Shown here in pieces: positions 29,405-35,968 of a stretch of DNA of 36,180 nucleotides. The notes under the pieces were generated by a model. That model was given only the letters and a program-made list of their open reading frames with translations, was not told where the DNA came from and did not search any database. Origin of the DNA: a virus. The position numbers were made by a program, and so were the translations under genes. The stretch covers positions 1-36,180 of IMG/VR virus record IMGVR_UViG_3300029908_000084. The stretch is one strand, 5' to 3'. The stretch's first letter is position 1. Every line of letters starts with the position of its first letter.

Positions 29405-30253
29405 ATGAAAAACGATCTATATCAAGAAATCACCGACAAAATTATTGAGCAAATGGAATCGTCAACAGAATCCTGGGTTATGCCCTGGACTACATCTGGA
29501 ACCATGCCACATAATGCAATTACTAAAAAACCGTACCGTGGCATCAATCTGTTTTTACTTTTTGCACCTGCTAGTGGAAATGGCTGGCTGACGTTCAAAC
29601 AGGCGCAAGAAGTAGGAGCAAATGTCAAAAAAGGTGAACACGGCCAGAAAATTGTTTTTTTTTCGCCTTTTGTCGTCACTGATGAAAAATCAGGTAAAGA
29701 AAAATCCATTCCTTTATTAAAACAATATACTGTTTTCCATACTTCACAAATTGAAAATTTGCCTGCACAATATTTAGACACAGTAAAGCCTATGCTTCCA
29801 GAATGTGAGCGTATAGCACAAGCAGAATTATTGTTATCTCAAGCAAACTTAAATTATGGTTCAGATAAAGCATTTTATCGTTCAGTAACAGATTCTATCC
29901 ATTTGCCTAACATTGGTGCATTTAAAAAAGTAGATGATTTTTATTCTACTGCGCTGCACGAATTAACACATTGGACAGGTCACGAAAAACGCTGCAACCG
30001 TGAATTTGGCAAACGTTTTGGTGACAGTGCCTATGCTAGGGAAGAATTAGTCGCTGAGTTAGGCAGTGCATTTTTAATGGCAGGTTTAGGCTTAAATGGC
30101 ATCAATCAACATGCAGCATATTTGAATAGTTGGATTAAAATTTTAAAAGAAGATAAAAAAGCCATTTTTGTTGCAGCTAGTGCAGCGCAGAAAGCAACTG
30201 ATTTTATTCTCTCTGCCAACCACGTTGAGAGCGAAGAATTAATGGCAGTTTAA
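29405..30253 (+). CDS. ArdC-type antirestriction protein
   Basis: A 282-residue protein with the two ArdC domains. The N-terminal ssDNA-binding domain shows LYQEITDKIIEQME, then PYRGINLFLL (43-52), WLTFKQAQEVGANVKKGEHG (61-80) and the TVFHTSQIENLP strand (109-120). The C-terminal metallopeptidase-like domain has ALHELTHWTGH (183-193; HELTH is the HExxH zinc motif) and AREELVAELG (211-220), whose Glu is the third ligand. ArdC proteins bind single-stranded DNA and protect incoming DNA from type I/II restriction. It has a clear ribosome site, TTAGGAGAAATAA, and is the first sizeable early gene, which fits protection at entry. Confidence 0.9.
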   Translation: MKNDLYQEITDKIIEQMESSTESWVMPWTTSGTMPHNAITKKPYRGINLFLLFAPASGNGWLTFKQAQEVGANVKKGEHGQKIVFFSPFVVTDEKSGKEKSIPLLKQYTVFHTSQIENLPAQYLDTVKPMLPECERIAQAELLLSQANLNYGSDKAFYRSVTDSIHLPNIGAFKKVDDFYSTALHELTHWTGHEKRCNREFGKRFGDSAYAREELVAELGSAFLMAGLGLNGINQHAAYLNSWIKILKEDKKAIFVAASAAQKATDFILSANHVESEELMAV

Positions 30254-30283
30254 CTAATCTAATCACTTAAAGGACAATTTAAA

Positions 30284-30583
30284 ATGAATATCGACACAAT
30301 CCGATTACGCACAATGTTTGGCTTTGATTTAATAAAATTTAATGAATTTTCAACTAATGCAGAGCAACTACAAAATTGTTCAAGGTATTTTGAGAATAAA
30401 ATTAACGAACAATTAGCACCGATTAGCTGTAATCCTCCGACACAGTTGGAAAGTACAAAAAGAATGGTTTCCAAACAACGGCAACAAATGGGAAATTACG
30501 CGCATACCCGATACTTAAAAAATCTAGGTTTATCGTTTGAGGAAACCTATTCACTGATTTTTGGAAAGGAACCGAAAAAATGA
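30284..30583 (+). CDS. 99-aa early hypothetical protein
   Basis: It starts MNIDTIRLRTMFGFDLIKFN after AAAGGACAATTTAAA. It is predicted helical, with cysteines in NCSRYF and SCNPP. The C-terminal MGNYAHTRYLKNLGLSFEET could be a small helix-loop-helix. The stop overlaps the next ATG. No family recognised; early position and size are typical of host-takeover genes. Confidence 0.6.
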   Translation: MNIDTIRLRTMFGFDLIKFNEFSTNAEQLQNCSRYFENKINEQLAPISCNPPTQLESTKRMVSKQRQQMGNYAHTRYLKNLGLSFEETYSLIFGKEPKK

Positions 30584-30768
30584 GATTGTCTAATTTTGAG
30601 ATTTTAAAAGAATTTGCAGCGTTTTATATCTTGGCCGTGGTATGCGTTTTTTTAACGTTTATTAGTTATAAATCGATGACGTATCAACGGCCAATAGCTG
30701 CAAAATGCGAATGTCCGGCAGTAGTAAAACCGGAAACCGTTCAACCAACTAAACAGGTAAAAAAATGA
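30580..30768 (+). CDS. 62-aa single-span membrane protein
   Basis: It starts MRLSNFEILKEFAAFYILAV and has one TM segment (about residues 11-29, AAFYILAVVCVFLTFISY). A basic and Pro/Val-rich tail with CECPAVVKPETVQPTKQ follows. The C-x-C pair sits just after the membrane segment. Both ends overlap neighbours (ATGA-type), so it is translationally coupled. Function unknown. Confidence 0.55.
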   Translation: MRLSNFEILKEFAAFYILAVVCVFLTFISYKSMTYQRPIAAKCECPAVVKPETVQPTKQVKK

Positions 30769-31172
30769 AAACCATATTCCAGTTAAAACAACATTTAAAA
30801 GATTTTCGGGAAAACAAAATACCTTTTCCGACCTATGCCGATTTAGCAGAATTGGCCGAAAACGAACGGCAAACGGACAATCTATTAATTGAATATGATA
30901 TTGATGATTGCTGCCAAGTTTTGCACGACTATACGTTAGAACAGGTGCAGGAAGTAATTACAGAAATTGAAAACACCGACTATTTAATTAATATGATTTT
31001 ATTTGGTGCTTTACGCGATACGGCATCGGATTTATTTGGCGATCCAGAAGAAATTCCAGATAACGAATGCAGTTTGTGCCTCGGAACAGGTATTGGACAA
31101 TTTGGCGATCCAGACACCAGCAAATGCTTGGCCTGCAATGGACTAGGTGTAATTATCGAAAAGGACGATTAA
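30765..31172 (+). CDS. 135-aa protein with C-terminal DnaJ-like zinc finger
   Basis: It starts MKTIFQLKQHLKDFRENKIP. The first about 100 residues are helical and acidic (LIEYDIDDCCQVLHDYTLEQ). The C-terminus has CSLCLGTGIG, then CLACNGLGVI, two CxxCxGxG repeats as in DnaJ-type zinc fingers, together forming one zinc site. Single CxxCxGxG pairs occur in many phage small proteins and may mediate protein contacts. The specific role is unknown. The start overlaps the membrane-protein stop. Confidence 0.65.
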   Translation: MKTIFQLKQHLKDFRENKIPFPTYADLAELAENERQTDNLLIEYDIDDCCQVLHDYTLEQVQEVITEIENTDYLINMILFGALRDTASDLFGDPEEIPDNECSLCLGTGIGQFGDPDTSKCLACNGLGVIIEKDD

Positions 31173-31174
31173 CC

Positions 31175-31303
31175 ATGAAAACAACAATTGTAATTTTACT
31201 ATACGGCTATCTTGAAATAGCACAATGGAAAAATCGAGCAACTGGACATAATGAAGCCCAGGTCGTTCGATCAGTAAATTATAAAGATGTGGTGTGGTGC
31301 TGA
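31175..31303 (+). CDS. 42-aa small early protein
   Basis: It starts MKTTIVILLYGYLEIAQWKN after AAAAGGACGATTAACC. The first about 15 residues are hydrophobic and could form a short TM helix or beta strand; the rest is polar and ends NYKDVVWC. No family recognised. The start is chosen because the longer frame upstream lies over the zinc-finger gene. Confidence 0.45.
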   Translation: MKTTIVILLYGYLEIAQWKNRATGHNEAQVVRSVNYKDVVWC

Positions 31304-31304
31304 T

Positions 31305-31502
31305 ATGAAACTAAAACACAGATGGCAATTATTTATTCTGCACAAACGCTGTGACCGATTGAATAAAAAATTAACGCGGAGCCGAATTAACTATCAACAC
31401 GAAACAAACGAAAATTTAACACACTGGTATTACTTTTATTTAGTCGGGTGTTTTATATGTCTTTTGGTTATAGCAAATGTACTTTGCATAACAATTAAGT
31501 AG
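31305..31502 (+). CDS. 65-aa C-tail-anchored membrane protein
   Basis: It starts MKLKHRWQLFILHKRCDRLN. The N-terminal half is very basic (NKKLTRSRINYQHE), and a TM helix lies at the end (about 44-63, WYYFYLVGCFICLLVIANVL). The positive-inside rule puts the basic part in the cytoplasm. The ATG lies one base after the previous stop, implying coupled translation. Function unknown. Confidence 0.5.
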   Translation: MKLKHRWQLFILHKRCDRLNKKLTRSRINYQHETNENLTHWYYFYLVGCFICLLVIANVLCITIK

Positions 31503-31521
31503 TTTATTTGGTAGATTATTA

Positions 31522-31569
31522 ATGAGATTATTTGATTTAACAAACATTTTAAAAGGTCTTAAAAAATGA
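31522..31569 (+). CDS. 15-aa coupled leader-like ORF
   Basis: The ORF MRLFDLTNILKGLKK stops in an ATGA overlap with the next gene (ATG 31566). Its own ribosome site is weak. A short amphipathic helix plus exact coupling suggests a leader that helps translate the 99-aa protein, or chance. Confidence 0.3.
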   Translation: MRLFDLTNILKGLKK

Positions 31570-31865
31570 AAATGACATATAAAGTATTTGCTTGGCTAAC
31601 TTCAGCAAAAGACAAAATAGAAGATGCGACATTCACTCAATATGACGGCATGGAAAGCGCTGGCTGGATTCGTATCGGTTCTGGCATGGCAGAAATTGAC
31701 GTTGTTGATGGATTTAATCCAATACCAATACAAGTTGAAATGCTTAAAAAAGATTTAGACAAAATGGCCGATGTTTATCACGCCAAGAAACAAGAAATTG
31801 AGCAGCAAATTCAATCGTTACTTTGTATCGAAAACAACATTAAAGAGGAAAACCATGTTAACTAA
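31566..31865 (+). CDS. 99-aa early protein with coiled-coil tail
   Basis: It starts MKMTYKVFAWLTSAKDKIED. The first 55 residues look like a small alpha-beta domain (TQYDGMESAGWIRIGSGMAE). The second half is a coiled coil (EMLKKDLDKMADVYHAKKQE). It overlaps the exonuclease start by 11 bases, so the two are coupled; it may be an accessory to recombination. Family not recognised. Confidence 0.6.
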   Translation: MKMTYKVFAWLTSAKDKIEDATFTQYDGMESAGWIRIGSGMAEIDVVDGFNPIPIQVEMLKKDLDKMADVYHAKKQEIEQQIQSLLCIENNIKEENHVN

Positions 31866-32814
31866 AGAAGATTTAGCGATCCGATCAACGGCAATTTGGT
31901 CAACCGAAGCAGCAGGATGTTTAGGTTTATCTAAGTATCAAACCCCTATATCAATCTGGATGGAAAAGGTAGGCGCACAGGTCGAAATTGACCAGGATGA
32001 CCAAAGCGATCAGGACGGCGAAGAATCGGACGATAGCGACGATTTAACGGCCACCGAAGCACAAAGTATGGGCTTGATTATGCAGCCAGTCATAGGTCGT
32101 TTATACGAGAATCGGAACAATTTACGCTTGCAGGATTTAGAAGGCGTAACGATGATAAGCGATAAATTCCCGTGGTTAGCCAGTCATTTTGATTATGCGG
32201 TTAATAAAAAACATTTAGTTGAATGTAAAAACTTTCATCATATGCGCCGTAAAGAATTTGGCGAAGAAGGTTCAGACGATGTGCCAATGGACGTTCTAGT
32301 TCAGTGCTTGCACGAGGGATTAGTTTATAAAGCCGAAGTGGTTGATGTGGCCGTATTATTTGGAGGTCAAAAATTTGAGGTTTTTACAGTGCCAATTAAA
32401 TCAGACGCAATTGATCTTTTAGTTGATAAATTAGCTGGATTTTGGGAATACGTTAAAAACAATACGCCGCCGCCACCACAGACGCAAGATGAAGTTAAAC
32501 GACTATTTGCAAAAGACAATGGCAAAGAAGTAATTGCCAGCGTCGATGTTGAACGTGCTTGCGCTTGGTTATCGCAAGTTAAAGAAAACATGAAGCAATT
32601 GAAAGAGAAAAAAGACAGTTTAGAAGTCCAGATTAAATCGCTTATTGCTGACGGTTCTACGCTTAAATCGAATGACGGGAAAATATTGGCAACATGGAAA
32701 ACAGCTAAAGATAGTTTGAAATTCGATAAAGCACGTTTCATGTCAGAAAATCCAGAAACGGCAGCACGTTACACTAGCATGTCGCCTGGTTCGCGCCGAT
32801 TTTTATTGAAATAG
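31855..32814 (+). CDS. YqaJ-type recombination exonuclease
   Basis: A 319-residue nuclease of the lambda-exonuclease/YqaJ (PD-(D/E)XK) fold. Visible are the N-terminal AGCLGLSKYQTPISIWMEK (20-38), ATEAQSMGLIMQPVIGRLYE (66-85) and the catalytic core HFDYAVNK (111-118, Asp113), LVECKN (121-126, Glu123 and Lys125) and then VQCLHEGLVYKA. The usual Glu before the Pro in the second motif is Gln77 here. It has an acidic insert at 44-63. The C-terminal third is coiled coil. It would resect dsDNA ends for strand annealing. ATG 31855 follows AAAGAGG. It is the nuclease of the early recombination module. Confidence 0.85.
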   Translation: MLTKEDLAIRSTAIWSTEAAGCLGLSKYQTPISIWMEKVGAQVEIDQDDQSDQDGEESDDSDDLTATEAQSMGLIMQPVIGRLYENRNNLRLQDLEGVTMISDKFPWLASHFDYAVNKKHLVECKNFHHMRRKEFGEEGSDDVPMDVLVQCLHEGLVYKAEVVDVAVLFGGQKFEVFTVPIKSDAIDLLVDKLAGFWEYVKNNTPPPPQTQDEVKRLFAKDNGKEVIASVDVERACAWLSQVKENMKQLKEKKDSLEVQIKSLIADGSTLKSNDGKILATWKTAKDSLKFDKARFMSENPETAARYTSMSPGSRRFLLK

Positions 32815-32825
32815 GAGAGTTAAAC

Positions 32826-33050
32826 ATGGCGATCAGTCTAAAACCTAGCATGTTTAAACCATTGGCGCGAGTTCGATATATTCCAAGACATGCGTATGGC
32901 GACAAATACCATTTTGACTGCGAAGATGGAAAAGTGAGTTCAGTCAATGGTTTATTTGTTTTTGTGAAGTTTGATAAACAAGTTGTGAAAAAAGGTTGGG
33001 ATGAAGCAATTGCCGAAGCGTGTGATCCAGAATCATTAATTTTGTTGTGA
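32826..33050 (+). CDS. 74-aa hypothetical protein
   Basis: It starts MAISLKPSMFKPLARVRYIP after ATAGGAG. The middle is beta-strand like (YGDKYHFDCEDGKVSSVNGL) and the end helical (GWDEAIAEACDPESLIL). No motif recognised. It sits between the exonuclease and the HNH gene in the recombination block. Confidence 0.6.
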   Translation: MAISLKPSMFKPLARVRYIPRHAYGDKYHFDCEDGKVSSVNGLFVFVKFDKQVVKKGWDEAIAEACDPESLILL

Positions 33051-33061
33051 GAGGTAAAAAA

Positions 33062-33283
33062 ATGGAAGCAATTAACGAAGCACAAGAGCCGGTCAGTATC
33101 AGGTCAACGCTGGAATTTCCAGAGTTGCTAACATTGAAGAACGGCGATGTAGCCACCTATGATCTTGAGTTTGTGGGAAAGGTCAGAGCAGCAGTAATGT
33201 ATCTTAAAAGAAAGTACGGAATTAAATTAGCTGTACGTTCAAATTCAATCACCCAAGAAGTTAAAGTATTTTTGAAAAGGTAA
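33062..33283 (+). CDS. 73-aa hypothetical protein
   Basis: It starts MEAINEAQEPVSIRSTLEFP after GAGAGG. The helix FVGKVRAAVMYLKRKYGIKL followed by a strand (AVRSNSITQEVKVFLKR) gives a small alpha-beta domain with basic face, possibly nucleic-acid binding. No family recognised. It ends three bases before the HNH gene. Confidence 0.6.
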   Translation: MEAINEAQEPVSIRSTLEFPELLTLKNGDVATYDLEFVGKVRAAVMYLKRKYGIKLAVRSNSITQEVKVFLKR

Positions 33284-33286
33284 ATA

Positions 33287-33766
33287 ATGTTAACTCAAAG
33301 CAGATTAAAGGAATTATATAACTATGATCCTAAAACTGGATTGTTTTATCGGAAGGTAAGCATAAGAGGATTTGCTAAGGGATCAAAAGTAGGTTACACC
33401 GGAAAACGTGGCTATTGTGAAATTGGCGTTGATGGAAAACACTATCAGGCACATCGGTTAGCGTGGTTGTATGTTTACGGTGAATTTCCAAGCAAATACA
33501 TTGATCACATTAATGGAATGCCAGGAGATAACAGAATTTCAAATTTACGAGATGTTGATCAAACACAAAATATTGAAAATCAAAAAAAAGCGCACAAAAA
33601 TAGCAAAACCGGATTTTTAGGCGTTAGGTTAATGCGAAAAAGTTTTACGGCAAGAATACAGTGCGGAAGTACAACACACCACTTAGGCACATTTTCAACA
33701 CCAGAAGAAGCGCACGAAGTATACAAAGAAGCAAAACGGAAATTACACTTAGGCAGCACTTTATAA
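33287..33766 (+). CDS. HNH homing-type endonuclease with AP2 domain
   Basis: A 159-residue protein. The N-terminus (LTQSRLKELYNYDPKTGLFY) and QAHRLAWLYVYGEFPSKYID with HINGMPGDNRISNLRDV (about 53-87) form the HNH nuclease. It has His-Arg-Leu-Ala, a central Asp-His and a final Asn-Asn/Asn-Leu-Arg. The C-terminal part (KTGFLGVRLMRKSFTARIQC, then HLGTFSTPEEAHEVYKEAKR) is the AP2-type DNA-binding fold. It would nick or cut a specific site and can spread by homing. It separates the exonuclease from its probable partner gene, as a freestanding insertion. Confidence 0.88.
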   Translation: MLTQSRLKELYNYDPKTGLFYRKVSIRGFAKGSKVGYTGKRGYCEIGVDGKHYQAHRLAWLYVYGEFPSKYIDHINGMPGDNRISNLRDVDQTQNIENQKKAHKNSKTGFLGVRLMRKSFTARIQCGSTTHHLGTFSTPEEAHEVYKEAKRKLHLGSTL

Positions 33767-33775
33767 GGAAATATC

Positions 33776-34813
33776 ATGGATGACCAAAACAACAATTTGC
33801 AAGTAACAAACCCGTTCGGTTCAGGTGGAACTGGTCACAAACTGGCAGGGGCATTAGCGGAAGCAGCATCGAACCGTGAAATTGCTGAAGTTCAATCTGC
33901 ATTAGTTATTGCGAAACGGTTCCCACGCGATCAGAAGGCCGCAGTTGATAAAATTCTGAATGCTTGTACTCGTACATCATTGGCCGAATCTGCTATCTAC
34001 CAGTATGTACGCGGTGGCACAGACATTACTGGGCCAAGTATTCGATTGGCTGAAGCAGTTGCACAGAATTGGGGAAATATCTTGACGGGTATTAAAGAAG
34101 TTTCCAGAACTCAGGGGCAATCTGAATGTATTGCCTACGCATGGGATTTAGAAACAAATTATCGAGATGAAAAGACTTTCACTGTGCGCCACTTCCGAGA
34201 CACAAAAAAAGGCGGCTATCAATTGACGGATGAACGTGACATTTACGAACTGATTGCCAATATGGGCGCAAGACGTAAACGTGCTTGTATTTTGGCAGTC
34301 ATTCCGAAAGACGTTGTTGAACTGGCAGAGAATCAATGTGATCTAACTTTGAAAACAAGCATCGAAGTTACACCGGAATTGATTAAAAAATTGTGTGAAA
34401 ACTTTGAACAGTTTGGCGTGACTAAAAAACAGATTGAAACTCGCATTCAAAGAACAATTGATGTGATTACACCGGCACAGATTGTCAACATGAGGAAAAT
34501 ATTTACATCTTTGCGTGACGGCATGAGCGCGGTTATTGATTGGTTTGAACCTGAAGAATCAGCAACACCTGGTATCGACAAAATGACTAAGTTAATCAAT
34601 GAAAAAGCAGCAAAGGCAAAAGCAGAAGAACCGAAGCCAGAAGCACCAAAGGCCACAGGCGTAACGCTGAGATCATTGAAAGAACGTTTCGCAAAGTGTA
34701 ACGATATGGCCTTGCTGAAGATTGATTTTGACCTGATTGCTACATTGCCAGTTGAAGATCAGGAAGCGGCCAACGAAGAATATTTATTAGCATTAGATCG
34801 GTTGTCACGATGA
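33776..34813 (+). CDS. 345-aa recombination-associated protein, annealing-protein candidate
   Basis: It starts MDDQNNNLQVTNPFGSGGTG after ATAAGGAAATATC. The core (SALVIAKRFPRDQKAAVDKI, then YQYVRGGTDITGPSIRLAEA, VAQNWGNILTG and DIYELIANMGARRKRACILA) is a conserved phage family that I know mainly as unannotated. Its pattern (conserved RGG, GPSIRLAE and a basic GARRKR helix) and its place beside a YqaJ exonuclease suggest a single-strand annealing protein or recombination mediator. The C-terminal part is a Lys-, Glu- and Pro-rich linker and a short helical domain. No ATPase motif is present. The assignment rests on context. Confidence 0.6.
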   Translation: MDDQNNNLQVTNPFGSGGTGHKLAGALAEAASNREIAEVQSALVIAKRFPRDQKAAVDKILNACTRTSLAESAIYQYVRGGTDITGPSIRLAEAVAQNWGNILTGIKEVSRTQGQSECIAYAWDLETNYRDEKTFTVRHFRDTKKGGYQLTDERDIYELIANMGARRKRACILAVIPKDVVELAENQCDLTLKTSIEVTPELIKKLCENFEQFGVTKKQIETRIQRTIDVITPAQIVNMRKIFTSLRDGMSAVIDWFEPEESATPGIDKMTKLINEKAAKAKAEEPKPEAPKATGVTLRSLKERFAKCNDMALLKIDFDLIATLPVEDQEAANEEYLLALDRLSR

Positions 34814-35289
34814 ATATTTTAGCGATTGATTTGGGAACAAAGACCGGCTATGCCATTTTTAAACGTGGAGGGCAAATGATGGCAGGTTCAGAATCGTTTG
34901 CCCCTAAAAAAGACGATGGCGTAGCGCAAAGAGCGTTTAAGTTTAAACGGTTTTTACCGGCGATTACCGAAGGTATGGAAATTCAGGTTTGTTACTATGA
35001 AAGGGTATTGCATCACTCAGCAGTGCAGGCCGCACACGTTTATGGATTGCTAGAGGGATTATTGCAGATGTGGGCAGATACCCATAACGTGCGCTTGGTT
35101 CAAGTATCGCCAATGACGATTAAAAAGTTTTGGACAGGTACAGGTAGATCAGACAAAAAAGCGATGATGGCAGAATGCGAAAAACGTGGTTTTATTGTTG
35201 GTAACGATGATGATATGTCAGACGCAATTGCATTACTTCACTATGCTTTAGAAATGGAGGACATATGCCTACCGAACCAGCCAAAATAG
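34810..35289 (+). CDS. RuvC-like Holliday junction resolvase
   Basis: A 159-residue RNase H-fold resolvase. The first catalytic strand is NILAIDLGTKTGYAIF with Asp7, the second acidic residue is Glu64 in CYYERVLHHS, and the third cluster is GNDDDMSDAIALLHYA (131-146; Asp135 and Asp138). These are the RuvC-type acids. It would cut Holliday junctions formed by recombination or branched replication intermediates, preparing DNA for packaging. It is coupled by ATGA to the preceding candidate annealing gene. Confidence 0.88.
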   Translation: MNILAIDLGTKTGYAIFKRGGQMMAGSESFAPKKDDGVAQRAFKFKRFLPAITEGMEIQVCYYERVLHHSAVQAAHVYGLLEGLLQMWADTHNVRLVQVSPMTIKKFWTGTGRSDKKAMMAECEKRGFIVGNDDDMSDAIALLHYALEMEDICLPNQPK

Positions 35290-35480
35290 GTCATTTAGCT
35301 GATGGAAATTGGTTACATCAACCCAAAAAATCGCCAGAAATTTTACACAAAGCAGCGGTGAAAAAAAAGAATTTCGACGAAACTTTTAAACCAGTTGTAC
35401 TTAATTGGAGTAAAAAAGATGGAACTACCGACAAACTGGAAACTTCCAAAAAAATGGGCAGAGACAGCACTAGCAGTTAG
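35265..35480 (+). CDS. 71-aa hypothetical protein overlapping the resolvase
   Basis: It starts MPTEPAKIGHLADGNWLHQP with the strong ribosome site ATGGAGGACAT, inside the last 25 bases of the resolvase gene. It is basic and apparently disordered (PEILHKAAVKKKNFDETFKP). It overlaps the next gene by 62 bases in a different frame. Family not recognised. Confidence 0.5.
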   Translation: MPTEPAKIGHLADGNWLHQPKKSPEILHKAAVKKKNFDETFKPVVLNWSKKDGTTDKLETSKKMGRDSTSS

Positions 35481-35781
35481 AAAAGATTGGACAATGGATC
35501 ACGTTAAGGCTTGTGCAAAGGGTTTTCATAGTTGGAATACGTCAAAGCACAATACAAGAAATAATTTGGACGAATGGGAGTTAGCCTGGAAAGCGTGGGT
35601 TTTGAGACAAAGAACGGAATATTTACGAGTTAAGGTTAAAAAAGAAAATAATTGGTGGAACAGTGCATCAGGCATTGAAGCAAAGGGCAAAGAGTTAGGT
35701 TTAATTTTTAACAAAGATTATTCGTTTGCATATTACAAGGAAGCAGTTATTAAAAGGGCTGGAATTAACCATGAACACTAA
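35419..35781 (+). CDS. Replication protein C-terminus-like (helicase-loader family)
   Basis: A 120-residue protein starting MELPTNWKLPKKWAETALAV. FHSWNTSKHNTRNNLDEWEL with AWKAWVLRQ is the Trp-rich segment typical of the C-terminal domain of phage replication initiators or helicase loaders (DnaT-like). NNWWNSASGIEAKGKELGLI also matches the tails of those proteins. The N-terminal DNA-binding domain usually present is missing. It either works alone as a helicase loader or is a shortened version. ATG 35419 follows GGAGT; a longer frame begins inside the previous gene. Confidence 0.6.
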   Translation: MELPTNWKLPKKWAETALAVRKDWTMDHVKACAKGFHSWNTSKHNTRNNLDEWELAWKAWVLRQRTEYLRVKVKKENNWWNSASGIEAKGKELGLIFNKDYSFAYYKEAVIKRAGINHEH

Positions 35782-35827
35782 TAAATTTACACGATCACCA
35801 GCGTGTGCGAACTGTGAAAGAGGCTAA
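35771..35827 (+). CDS. 18-aa small ORF with CxxC
   Basis: This ORF encodes MNTNKFTRSPACANCERG and overlaps the end of the helicase-loader-like gene. One CxxC pair is present, too little for a full zinc finger. It may be the start of a longer zinc-finger gene trimmed by deletion, or a genuine micro-ORF. Confidence 0.3.
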   Translation: MNTNKFTRSPACANCERG

Positions 35828-35830
35828 AAA

Positions 35831-35923
35831 ATGCATGGAATGACTACAACATTAAACAAAATACGAGAACATTCACCACGGCAACGGCAACGGCAACGGC
35901 TACGGCTACGGCACAGTATCTAA
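35831..35923 (+). pseudogene. Truncated ORF fused to hexanucleotide repeat
   Basis: A 30-codon ORF begins MHGMTTTLNKIREHSP. I know TTLNKIREHSP as the N-terminus of a longer phage protein family, normally continuing with Cys and a Gly-Trp motif. Here it passes into RQRQRQRLRLR, encoded by the hexanucleotide repeat, and stops. A different frame across the repeat gives GNGNGNGYGYGTV and runs to a stop overlapping the next ATG (35969). It looks like two genes joined out of frame by deletion at the repeat. Confidence 0.45.
35878..35913. repeat. Six hexanucleotide repeats (ACGGCA/ACGGCT)
   Basis: Six consecutive 6-bp units run 35878-35913: three ACGGCA, two ACGGCT and a final ACGGCA. They encode Arg-Gln or Arg-Leu, Thr-Ala, or Gly-Asn/Gly-Tyr depending on the frame. 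Unit length is a multiple of three, so copy-number changes would not shift frame. Confidence 0.9.
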
Positions 35924-35968
35924 TTGCAGATCAGTACGTAAAGCAATGCCAACTACGGAGGGAGTGAA

